26,025 bases of DNA, from positions 1 to 26,025 of the forward strand of contig CAZZWS010000027.1 of assembly GCA_964657795.1 (NCBI GenBank), read 5' to 3'. The translations under genes were made by a program, and so were the position numbers. This document shows positions 7,858 through 14,972 of the stretch, piece by piece (within the stretch, counting starts at the first letter, position 1; each line of letters starts with the position of its first letter). The notes beneath the pieces are model-generated. The model did not search any database, had not been told where the DNA came from, and was given only the letters and a program-made list of their open reading frames with translations. This stretch comes from CAHJXF01 sp964657795 (GTDB lineage: Bacteria; Pseudomonadota; Gammaproteobacteria; Burkholderiales; Burkholderiaceae_D).

Positions 7858-9099
7858 ATGCTCGATCTCGACTTCCATCCCAGCGGCAACCACTTCCTCC
7901 AGATCCCCGGACCCAGCCCGGTCCCGGATCGCATCCTGCGGGCGATGAGCCTGCCGACGATCGACCATCGCGGCCCTGAGTTCGGCGCGCTCGGCCTGAA
8001 GGTGCTGGCCGGCATCAAGACGGTCTTCCGCACGCAGCATCCCGTCGTCATCTATCCCGCGTCGGGCACCGGTGCGTGGGAAGCGGCGCTGGTCAACACG
8101 CTCTCCGCCGGCGATCACGTGCTGATGTACGAGACCGGCCACTTCGCGTCGCTGTGGGAAAAACTCGCCAAGCGCATGGGCCTGACGACCGAGTTCATCG
8201 CGTGGCAGGGCAGGGACGACGTGCTGCCCGACACGCCGAGCTGGCGACGCGGCGTGCAGGCCGACCTGATCGAGGAACGCTTGCGGAAGGACACCGAACA
8301 TCGCATCAAGGCCGTCTGCGTGGTCCACAACGAGACGTCGACCGGCGTCACGTCGGACATCCCGGCCGTGCGTCGCGCGATCGACGCCGCGAAGCATCCG
8401 GCGCTGCTGATGGTCGACACCATCTCGGGTCTCGCGAGCGCCGACTATCGCCACGACGAGTGGGGCGTCGACGTGTCGATCAGCGGCTCGCAGAAGGGCC
8501 TGATGCTGCCGCCGGGCATCAGCTTCAACGCGCTGTCGCCGCGCGCGTTCGAGGCGATGAAGACCGCGAAGCTGCCGCGTGCGTTCTGGGCGTGGGACGA
8601 GATCGTCGAGATGAACAAGACCGGCTACTGGCCGTCGACGCCCAACACCAATCTGCTCTACGGCCTGTCCGAATCGCTCGACATGCTCGCCGACGAAGGA
8701 CTCGACAACGTCTTCGCGCGACACCAGCGCTGGGCGGCCGGCGTGCGCGCCGGCGTCGAGGCGTGGGGCCTGCCGATCCAGTGCGCCGACGCCAGCGTCT
8801 ATTCGCCGATCCTGACCGGCGTCGTGATGCCGGTGGGGGTCGATGCGGATGCGGTCCGCAGGCTGATCTGGGAACGCTTCGACCTGTCGCTCGGCACCGG
8901 CCTCGGCAAGGTCAAGGGCCGCATGTTCCGCATCGGCCACCTCGGCTTTTCCAACGACCTGACGTTGCTCGGCACGATGGCGGGCTGCGAGATGGGACTG
9001 AAGCTGGCCGGCGTGAGGCTCGCCGGCAGCGGCGTGCAGGCGACGATGGATCACTTCGCGAGTCACGCGGCTCAGGTGGGGTTGAAGAAGGCGGCTTGA
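7858..9099 (+). CDS. Serine--glyoxylate aminotransferase-like PLP enzyme
   Basis: 413 residues, class V PLP aminotransferase. The N-terminal motif FLQIPGPSPVPDRILRAM and HRGPEF are diagnostic of the AGXT/serine-glyoxylate group. The PLP-binding aspartate is in MVDTISGLAS (D187) and the Schiff-base lysine is K213 in SGSQKGLMLPPG. Such enzymes transfer the amino group of serine or alanine to glyoxylate, giving glycine and hydroxypyruvate or pyruvate. An AAGGAGG ribosome binding site directly precedes the ATG. Its neighbours, a FAD/Fe-S hydroxyacid dehydrogenase and an MFS transporter, suggest one pathway handling glycolate/glyoxylate or a related 2-oxo acid; the true substrate is not decided by the sequence. 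Confidence 0.9.
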   Translation: MLDLDFHPSGNHFLQIPGPSPVPDRILRAMSLPTIDHRGPEFGALGLKVLAGIKTVFRTQHPVVIYPASGTGAWEAALVNTLSAGDHVLMYETGHFASLWEKLAKRMGLTTEFIAWQGRDDVLPDTPSWRRGVQADLIEERLRKDTEHRIKAVCVVHNETSTGVTSDIPAVRRAIDAAKHPALLMVDTISGLASADYRHDEWGVDVSISGSQKGLMLPPGISFNALSPRAFEAMKTAKLPRAFWAWDEIVEMNKTGYWPSTPNTNLLYGLSESLDMLADEGLDNVFARHQRWAAGVRAGVEAWGLPIQCADASVYSPILTGVVMPVGVDADAVRRLIWERFDLSLGTGLGKVKGRMFRIGHLGFSNDLTLLGTMAGCEMGLKLAGVRLAGSGVQATMDHFASHAAQVGLKKAA

Positions 9100-9140
9100 G
9101 CGGGTTGCGCATTCGCCGAGAACCAAGGAAATCTTGTATT

Positions 9141-9226
9141 TGTCATCCCGGCGAAGGCCGGGACCCAAGTTCGCCCCCATCGACGCATGTGGCGAAACTT
9201 GGGCACCAGCCTTCGCCGGGGTGACA
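9141..9226. repeat. REP-like hairpin repeat, copy 2
   Basis: Left arm TGTCATCCCGGCGAAGGCCG at 9141; right arm ends CTTCGCCGGGGTGACA at 9226. Same architecture as the copy at 1139-1222. It occupies most of the 192-bp gap between the aminotransferase and the MFS gene, so it could attenuate or stabilise a shared transcript. Confidence 0.8.
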
Positions 9227-9291
9227 GTTCCGAGCGTGGTTGTAACGACAAGCCCGGCCGACAACGGGCGATCAGGAAACCGGAGACCACG

Positions 9292-10599
9292 ATGAAGAAA
9301 CTGTTCCGCGCGACCAACGTCGTGCTGATGCTGCTGTGCCTGATGTACTTCATCACCTATCTCGACCGCGTCAACGTCAGCACCGCCGCCGACGGCTTCG
9401 CGCGGGACTTCGGCCTCAACAAGACCGAGATCGGCTTTGTCTTCTCAGCCTTCGCCTATCCCTACCTGGTGTTCCAGATCATCGGTGGCTGGGTCAGCGA
9501 TCGCTTCGGCGCCAAGCGCACCTTGATCTGGTGCGGCACGATCTGGGCCGGCGCGACGGTGCTCACGGGTCTGTCGGGCGGCCTCGCTTCACTGCTGTTC
9601 GCACGCGTGCTGCTCGGCCTCGGCGAAGGCGCGACCTTCCCCGCCGCCACGGCCGCCATGTCGCGCTGGGTCGCGAAGGAGAAGCGCGGCTACGCACAGG
9701 GCATCACGCACGCCGCGGCCCGCATCGGCAACGCGGTGGCGCCGGCGGCCATCGTCGCGATCATGGCCACGTGGGGCTGGCGCGAGTCGTTCTTCGCGTG
9801 CGCGGGCCTGAGCTTCCTGTGGGTCATCCTGTGGGCGTTCACGTTCACCGAGAAGCCGATCGATCATCCGCGGATCACGGCCGAGGAGACCGCATTCCTG
9901 CCGGTCCCGCCGACCACGAAACCGAAGGTGCCCTGGGGTCCGCTGTTCAGGCGCATGTGGCCGGTGACGATCGTCTACTTCTGCTACGGCTGGACGCTGT
10001 GGCTCTTCCTGTCGTGGATCCCGCAGTACTTCCTGCACAGCTACCACCTCGACCTGAAGAAGTCCGCGGTCTTCGCGTCGAGCGTGTTCTTCGCCGGCGT
10101 CATCGGCGACACGCTCGGCGGCATCGTGACCGACCGCATCCTCGTCAGGACCGGCAGCCTCAAGAAGGCGCGCAGCACCATGGTCGCGATCTGCATGGGG
10201 CTGACGTTGCTCGCGCTGATCCCGATGATGTTCACGCACCAGCTCTACGTCTCGCTCGCGTGCCTGTCGGCCGGCTTCTTCTTCGCCGAGATGACGATCG
10301 GGCCGATGTGGGCGATCCCGATGGATATCGCGCCGGCGTTCTCGGGGACGGCGAGCGGAATGATGAACACCGGCTCGGCACTGGCCGCGATCATCAGTCC
10401 GGTCATCGGGGGGCTGCTGATCGACAGGACGGGCAACTGGGAGGTGCCGTTCCTGGGGAGCATGATCCTGATGGGGATCGGCGTGGTGCTGGCGTTCCGG
10501 ATGCAGCCGGAGAGCCGGTTCGATGGCGTGGCAAAGGTCGACACATTGGCGGAGCCATTCGTGCCGATGGCCACGGTACCGCCTGTTCGGCGGCTTTGA
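9292..10599 (+). CDS. MFS transporter, anion:cation symporter (ACS) family
   Basis: 435 residues with about twelve hydrophobic segments. The first transmembrane helix ends in YLDRVNVSTAADGFARDFGL, the typical ACS signature, and the loop between helices 2 and 3 carries the MFS motif GGWVSDRFGAKR. Family members import organic anions such as hexuronates, glucarate, phthalate or tartrate with protons. GGAG precedes the ATG at 9292. It follows the aminotransferase on the same strand and probably supplies the substrate of that cluster. The actual substrate is unknown. Confidence 0.9.
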   Translation: MKKLFRATNVVLMLLCLMYFITYLDRVNVSTAADGFARDFGLNKTEIGFVFSAFAYPYLVFQIIGGWVSDRFGAKRTLIWCGTIWAGATVLTGLSGGLASLLFARVLLGLGEGATFPAATAAMSRWVAKEKRGYAQGITHAAARIGNAVAPAAIVAIMATWGWRESFFACAGLSFLWVILWAFTFTEKPIDHPRITAEETAFLPVPPTTKPKVPWGPLFRRMWPVTIVYFCYGWTLWLFLSWIPQYFLHSYHLDLKKSAVFASSVFFAGVIGDTLGGIVTDRILVRTGSLKKARSTMVAICMGLTLLALIPMMFTHQLYVSLACLSAGFFFAEMTIGPMWAIPMDIAPAFSGTASGMMNTGSALAAIISPVIGGLLIDRTGNWEVPFLGSMILMGIGVVLAFRMQPESRFDGVAKVDTLAEPFVPMATVPPVRRL

Positions 10600-10632
10600 A
10601 GCGGAGCGCCTCCAAAGCAAGTCGAGCCGATC

Positions 10633-10688
10633 GTTTGACGAATCAGCTCAGCGGCGGCGCAGCCGTTCGCTGGAACTTCGGGTGAGGC
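10633..10688 (-). other. attC site of cassette 6, degenerate, end of the integron array
   Basis: 56 bp, same length and core as the other short attC sites (CAGCGGCGGCG, CGCTGGAAC). Both outer cores have decayed: GTTTGAC replaces GCCTAAC at 10633-10639, and GTGAGGC replaces GTTAGGC at 10682-10688. No further attC is seen to the left, so this marks the distal end of the array. Confidence 0.75.
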
Positions 10689-11020
10689 TTGACATCGGCG
10701 AGTGTGGTGGCAGCTGCGCTCATGACTTCACGCCAGACCGCACTGGCCAACCACGCTTTAACTGAACCATTGCTTGACGGGAGAAGCACGCGCTGTGCTT
10801 TGTAGATTGCATCGAAAGTTGCAAGAGCTTGGAGTTCATCGTTCTCGAAACAGGCTCGGAACTGCGCCTCGTTGGGATGATACGAGTCGTCAAACCAGCC
10901 TGCGATCAACTCTTGTGTGATGTCCACATGCGGCACGGACCGCTCGTACGCCAGTTGATGCGGCTCCGACGCAAGCATCTCCAACTGCTCCCGAACCACC
11001 TGCCGCCAAGGTGCTGACAT
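10643..11020 (-). CDS. Integron cassette 6: protein of unknown function
   Basis: 125 residues, starting MSAPWRQVVREQLEMLASEP. Soluble-looking, rich in charged helices, with no signal peptide or membrane segment. The C-terminal KFQRTAAPPLS is encoded inside the attC site, a common property of cassette genes. It lies between the attC sites at 11028-11139 and 10633-10688 and reads in the array direction. I do not recognise the family. Confidence 0.7.
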   Translation of the reverse strand: MSAPWRQVVREQLEMLASEPHQLAYERSVPHVDITQELIAGWFDDSYHPNEAQFRACFENDELQALATFDAIYKAQRVLLPSSNGSVKAWLASAVWREVMSAAATTLADVKPHPKFQRTAAPPLS

Positions 11021-11027
11021 TTGGGAC

Positions 11028-11139
11028 GCCTAAACGTTTAGGTTGAGCGGCATTCTATAGTTGGCCGCGCGAAACTTAAAATAAAACACCAGTGCAGCGC
11101 GGCCAATTATAGGATGTCCGCTCGAACCGTGGATTAGGC
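11028..11139 (-). other. attC site of cassette 5, long (112 bp) and unlike the others
   Basis: Outer cores GCCTAAAC (11028-11035) and ATTAGGC (11133-11139). Inner arms GGTTGAGCGG and CCGCTCGAACC can pair. A second, nearly perfect stem pairs the segment at 11049-11070 (ending GGCCGCGC) with the one starting GCGCGGCC at 11097, about 19 of 22 positions. This is the foldable single-strand architecture IntI recognises. Its sequence is unrelated to the five 56-bp sites. Confidence 0.8.
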
Positions 11140-12117
11140 TGCGGCGTCTACCCTTTGTTTCTGCTCTTCGACGACCTTTGAAATTATTTCTTTCTGTTCC
11201 GGATCGTTAACGTTCGCTGCGCGCGGAACTGCAATTCGATGTAAGAAGTCCGAAACGTCGGTATCTTGAACAATCCATCCGAACTGATTGTTGGCCACTG
11301 CCGCCGATAAAATCCTCTCGACCTCCCGAAGCGAAAAGTAAGTGTAGTTTTCAAGCTTCGCAACAAGATGATGTGTGTTCGCAAAATTGCCCGACCGGGC
11401 AAGCTCCTCAATCAACGCTTCTTTTGTTTTATCGAAAGAAAAGGCCACGCCATCAAAATGCTTCCCTAAGAACGATGAGATCGTCCGGTAAACAAAGAGT
11501 TGCGACTTCTTCTTTTTTGACCACTCATCATCAAGAAACGGGTGAGGCTGATTCTCATTTATCGTGGAATAAAAGTCTCCGTCTTCGCTTATTAGATGAA
11601 TGTCTTCGCCATCGGGAACCGCCGAAAGAAGAACCGTCCAGTTTATTGCATCTCCGATCGAGCTATTCTTCCCAGGCGGATTCCCTATGGACATCCTCAT
11701 GTTCGCTTCAGCATAGAGCTGGGCTGTCGTCGGAACCGGGGCAGACGATTTAAAAATCTCTTGTATTAGATGATCCGCCTGCAGATTTCGCGAAGATATA
11801 TCTTCATCAGCCTTATCCATGATGGATTTCGCTTGCTTTTGCAACTCAGCGCTTAGCTTAAGAATTGACTCGTATTCCTCGTACGCCTTCATGAAAGATG
11901 GAAGCTGCGCTACAAACTTGACTTCCTTGAACCTCTTTATCGCATCCTTAATCTTGTTTTCGCGGTTCCTAAGAAATTCGTCGCACACCTGTTGAGTTAG
12001 ATGCACGGTCGCCGAACCGTGTTGGTGCGTTGCAAAGACATTTCCTAGAGCGTCGACCTCTTCCTTAGTAAAATGAAAAAAGTTGAGGAGGATATTAGTG
12101 TCGATAAATACATGCAT
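11134..12117 (-). CDS. Integron cassette 5: PIN-domain protein (putative ribonuclease)
   Basis: 327 residues. The N-terminus MHVFIDTNILLNFF is the classic PIN start with D6. Other likely metal-binding acids are E47 (CDEFLRNRE), D156 (SSIGDAINW) and D179/D181 (LISEDGDFYS). The arrangement resembles the DUF4935-type PIN domain with a helical insert at 60-130 and an extra C-terminal helical region of about 120 residues. PIN nucleases cut RNA and occur in toxin and antiphage modules, but no antitoxin partner is visible here. The gene is visibly more AT-rich than its neighbours, and its stop codon lies in its own attC. AAGGA precedes the start. Confidence 0.85.
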   Translation of the reverse strand: MHVFIDTNILLNFFHFTKEEVDALGNVFATHQHGSATVHLTQQVCDEFLRNRENKIKDAIKRFKEVKFVAQLPSFMKAYEEYESILKLSAELQKQAKSIMDKADEDISSRNLQADHLIQEIFKSSAPVPTTAQLYAEANMRMSIGNPPGKNSSIGDAINWTVLLSAVPDGEDIHLISEDGDFYSTINENQPHPFLDDEWSKKKKSQLFVYRTISSFLGKHFDGVAFSFDKTKEALIEELARSGNFANTHHLVAKLENYTYFSLREVERILSAAVANNQFGWIVQDTDVSDFLHRIAVPRAANVNDPEQKEIISKVVEEQKQRVDAAA

Positions 12118-12202
12118 ACAGCGTTCCTTTTGGCCTAGTTGGCGGTCGGTGTCTTACCAGTCGCCGTTGATACGTCGAAGCCAGGCATTTGCAGATCGAG
12201 CA

Positions 12203-12209
12203 GCCTAAC
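12203..12209 (-). other. Displaced outer core (GCCTAAC) of the attC of cassette 4
   Basis: This 7-bp core completes the attC whose other 49 bp lie at 13976-14024, across the IS1182-like element. Together they make exactly 56 bp, like the other short attC sites. It also marks the start of the PIN cassette, which has an 85-bp leader to its ATG. Confidence 0.7.
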
Positions 12210-12339
12210 GAAGCTGTAGAAAATCCATCGCTCCATTGTCCCGAGCAGGCGCGTCGATTGCAAGAGTTCTGCATCGAATGAGGGGTAGACGACGATAGCG
12301 CGCTACAAGACGATCGACACGAGCCCGCGGTTCCTGGCG

Positions 12340-13820
12340 GTGGATCTCGAGGCGCAGTTGCTGCCCGGCACGTTCGAGCACGCGCTGCATCATCTGCTCG
12401 ATCACGACATCGACCTGTGCGCCTTCGATGCCCGCTTCGCCAACGACGAGACTGGCGCAACCGCGTATCCGCCGGCGATGCTGTTGGAGGTCGTGCTGCT
12501 CGCGTATTCACGCGGCATCGTGTCGAGTCGCGGCATCGAGCGGGCCTGTCGGGACCATGTGACCTTCGTCGCGCTCAGCGGCGATTCCTGTCCGCACTTC
12601 ACGACCATCGCCGGCTTCGTCTGCGGCCTCGGCGACCTGATCGCAGATGTGTTCAAGCAGGTACTCTTGATCTGCGACCGGCAGGGTTTGGTCGGGCGCG
12701 AGATGTTCGCAATCGACGGCGTCAAGCTGCCGAGTAACGCGAGCAAGCAGAAGAGCGGCACGCGTGCCGACTTTGTGCGCCAGGCCCGGAAGATGGAAGC
12801 GGCCGTGGTGCAGATGCTGCATCGTCATCGCGCGTCGGATCAGACCGATGTCGAGCCGACCCTCGAAGCGCAGGCGATCGCCCGCATCGAGTCCCTGCAG
12901 CGTGATGCCGAACAGGTCCGTGAATGGCTGCGCGTCAACCCGCAGGATCGCAAGGGCGTGCGCGGTTCGGTCATCAAGAGCAACCGCACCGACAACGCCT
13001 CGGCCCCTCGGCCAAGATGGCGACCGACAAGGGCGTCATCCAGGGTTACTGCGGCGTGGCTGCCGTCGATGCGCGGCATCAGGTGATCGTCGAAGCCCAG
13101 GCCCACGGCACCGGCAACGAGCAGGCGTTGCTGCTACCGACCATCGAGGCGCTCGCCTCGACGATTGGTCCGGACACGTTGATCACAGCTGACGCGGGAT
13201 ATCACTCGGAAGCCAACCTCGCCGCGCTCGACCGTCTCGGCGTCGACGCCCTCATCGCCGACAACGGCATGCGCCGACGCGATGAGCGCTTCGCCGATCA
13301 GGGTCGGCACCAGCAGCAGCCCGATCCTCTGCACGACAAGACGGCGACCAGGAAGACCAGGCACTTCGGACCCACCGACTTCGATCATGATCCCGCAGCC
13401 GGCACCTGCATCTGCCCGGCAGGCAAGCAGCTCTACAGCAACGGCACTAACTGCACGGTCAACGGCTACCCCGCCATCAAGTACCGAGGTGCTGAACGCG
13501 ACTGCGTGCCGTGCTCTTTACGGGACCACTGCCCGCGCAAGCCAGACACGACGAAGACCCGGCAGGTCGCCTTCTTCAAACCAGCGCCGACCAAGAGCCC
13601 GCACACGCAACGCATGCGACAGCGCATCGACAGCACCGCAGGTCGCGCCGCCTACGGCCGACGCTTCGCCACCGTCGAGCCGGTGTTCGCGAACCTGCGC
13701 TACAACAAGAAGCTCAGTCGCTTCACGCTGCGAGGGTGCATCAAGGTCGATGCGCAATGGAAGCTGTTCTGCCTGGTTCACAACATCGAGAAGCTGGCCC
13801 ATCACGGGTATGGGCAGTGA
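12340..13820 (+). pseudogene. IS1182-family DDE transposase, frameshifted by an 8-bp duplication
   Basis: The two parts together give a typical IS1182 transposase. N-terminal features are LLPGTFEHALHHLLDHDIDL and PPAMLLEVVLLAYSRGI. The DDE residues appear in FAIDGVKLPSNASK, ITADAGYHSEANL and FATVEPVFANLRYNK, with a cysteine-rich segment CVPCSLRDHCPRK before the last. The frame breaks where CCTCGGCC is present twice in tandem (12998-13005 and 13006-13013); deleting one copy restores the frame exactly. The family-typical start MARYK appears at 12295 as ATAGCGCGCTACAAG, so the ATG has become ATA, preceded in frame by a stop; the first standard start codon is the GTG at 12340. Probably inactive unless frameshifting occurs. 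Confidence 0.85.
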
Positions 13821-13904
13821 AGGCAAGGACGGCACGGCGATGAGCCCGGATGGGCTGCTGAGCCTGTGCTGATCGCATCAGCGATCAACAACCTCAGAAA
13901 TGAA

Positions 13905-13928
13905 AACGCGGTGACTGATCACCGCGTT
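13905..13928. terminator. Perfect 10-bp hairpin downstream of the transposase
   Basis: AACGCGGTGA, loop CTGA, TCACCGCGTT. It is inside the IS right end, 84 bp after the transposase stop. No T-run follows, so it may be a factor-independent barrier to read-through from flanking DNA or simply an IS structural element. Confidence 0.4.
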
Positions 13929-13975
13929 CATTGACGCTGCTGATTGCTGAAATGGGCTTTATCTACAACCTCAAC

Positions 13976-14024
13976 AAATCAGTTCAGTGGCCGCGCAGCG
14001 GTCCGCTGGAACGTTGGGTTAGGC
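13976..14024 (-). other. Main part of the attC of cassette 4
   Basis: 49 bp from AAATCAGTTCAG to GTTAGGC at 14018-14024, containing the CCGCGCAGCGGTCCGCTGGA core. It is separated from its outer core at 12203-12209 by the IS1182-like element. Confidence 0.75.
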
Positions 14025-14025
14025 G

Positions 14026-14502
14026 TTACTCGCCACATGCGACGGGCACGTTTGCGACAACGCTAGGCCCGGGCTGGCTTACTCTTGAGATTAGTTCCAA
14101 TTCCTCGCATCCCGTCTCTGCGAGCCAAAAAGCTACGTACTGCACACCCTGATCGTTAAAAACACCAAGCTTTTTCTGATATGTGCGGTGGCTTACCGTT
14201 CGTCCCTTTGCGGTAACCGAGAGAAACACTGACACCCTGGTGTTATAAGAACCGGCTGGACCAGCAACCTTGACAATGACCATACTCGAAGACGAAGGCC
14301 GAGATCCTTTTTCACTCCCGATGATCACGTTCCAAAGAACGGGCGCGTCGGGCAGCTCGCCGATAGGCTGCGACAAAACTCCCTCGTCCTGAAGGAACAG
14401 GCGAGTCTCCATCGACTTGACCTGAATAGTTTGTGTCTGCGAGTACGCTGACGCAGCTTCAAGAAGTGCCGATACTGCCAGCCACGGGTACGTGCGTCTC
14501 AC
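14026..14502 (-). CDS. Integron cassette 4: secreted protein of unknown function
   Basis: 158 residues with an N-terminal signal peptide (MRRTYPWLAVSALLEAASAYSQ, likely cleaved near SAYS-Q), followed by a mostly beta-strand-like domain with no membrane segment. Two cysteines occur (GCEEL and PVACGE), which could form a disulfide in the periplasm. The stop codon is just outside the attC. The first codon is 6 bp from the attC of cassette 3, so the leader is minimal. Family not recognised. Confidence 0.7.
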   Translation of the reverse strand: MRRTYPWLAVSALLEAASAYSQTQTIQVKSMETRLFLQDEGVLSQPIGELPDAPVLWNVIIGSEKGSRPSSSSMVIVKVAGPAGSYNTRVSVFLSVTAKGRTVSHRTYQKKLGVFNDQGVQYVAFWLAETGCEELELISRVSQPGPSVVANVPVACGE

Positions 14503-14507
14503 TTGAT

Positions 14508-14563
14508 GCCTAACGATCTAGTTCAGCGGCCGCATAGCGGTCCGCTGGAACGTCGGGTTAGGC
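14508..14563 (-). other. attC site of cassette 3
   Basis: Intact 56-bp site: GCCTAAC at 14508-14514, GTTAGGC at 14557-14563, and the inner pairing segments CAGCGGCCGCA and GCGGTCCGCTGG. Confidence 0.88.
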
Positions 14564-14576
14564 TGGCAGCTGCTGC

Positions 14577-14834
14577 TCATAGCGACCACCATTGCCGAAG
14601 AAGGCCGTTCAACTTTTGCACGGAGGCGTCGCGCGCGAGTATCCCAACGTATCCGCAGCCGATGCCCACCGCAAGCAAAACGATGGGAAATACCAGAACG
14701 ATCCAGTCCCGAGTCTGTATGGCGGGCGGGGACCAAGTCGCAAAGACGTAGAGGGCGCATGCGACAAATAGCAGTGCGAAGAACATGTAAAGCCAGCGCC
14801 AGCTCCTCATCGGCGAACTTGTGAGGTTCTGCAT
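14577..14834 (-). CDS. Integron cassette 3: small two-TM membrane protein
   Basis: 85 residues with two hydrophobic segments: about 15-32 (LYMFFALLFVACALYVFA) and about 43-66 (IVLVFPIVLLAVGIGCGYVG). A basic C-terminal tail follows. It occupies the cassette between the attC at 14508-14563 and the IS-split attC ending at 14839. A second in-frame ATG eight codons downstream (MRSWRW) is an alternative start. No family recognised. An overlapping frame ends in attC-encoded residues but lacks any protein-like features. Confidence 0.6.
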   Translation of the reverse strand: MQNLTSSPMRSWRWLYMFFALLFVACALYVFATWSPPAIQTRDWIVLVFPIVLLAVGIGCGYVGILARDASVQKLNGLLRQWWSL

Positions 14835-14838
14835 GTCG

Positions 14839-14881
14839 GCCTAACGAATCAGTTCAGCGGCGGCGAAGGCGTCCGCTGGAA
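14839..14881 (-). other. Left 43 bp of the attC of cassette 2, split by IS1111-type element
   Basis: Starts with GCCTAAC (14839-14845) and ends TCCGCTGGAA (14872-14881). The missing 13 bp, CGTCGGGTTAGGC, lie at 16396-16408 across the insertion; 43 + 13 = 56 bp, the standard length here, with no duplicated bases. Confidence 0.85.
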
Positions 14882-14972
14882 TGATGGGATGGACTCCCCC
14901 GCGTTTTTCGGCATCAATGTGCCAGCCGGCTTCATGGGTGTGGAGTAACGGCGCAACGTGAAGGAGTCCGAG

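Larger units (their letters stand above)
12210..13972 (+). mobile_element. IS1182-like insertion sequence inside an attC site
   Basis: 1763 bp by my boundary assignment. The ends form a short imperfect inverted repeat: GAAGCTGTAGA on the left, and GAGGTTGTAGA as the reverse complement of the right end. AAC flanks both sides (12207-12209 and 13973-13975), consistent with a 3-bp target duplication. Removing the element and one AAC gives a normal 56-bp attC. It carries one frameshifted DDE transposase gene. Confidence 0.7.

Noticed and set aside
7726..9264. Long minus-strand open frame continuing upstream of the GntR gene
   Set aside because: It lies antisense to the aminotransferase; the GntR protein has its own start with a strong AGGAGGT at 7725.
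14518..14760. An 80-codon minus-strand frame in cassette 3 ending in attC-encoded NPTFQRTAMRPLN
   Set aside because: The ending only reflects reading through the attC; the overlapping 85-residue frame with two clear membrane helices is the better gene.
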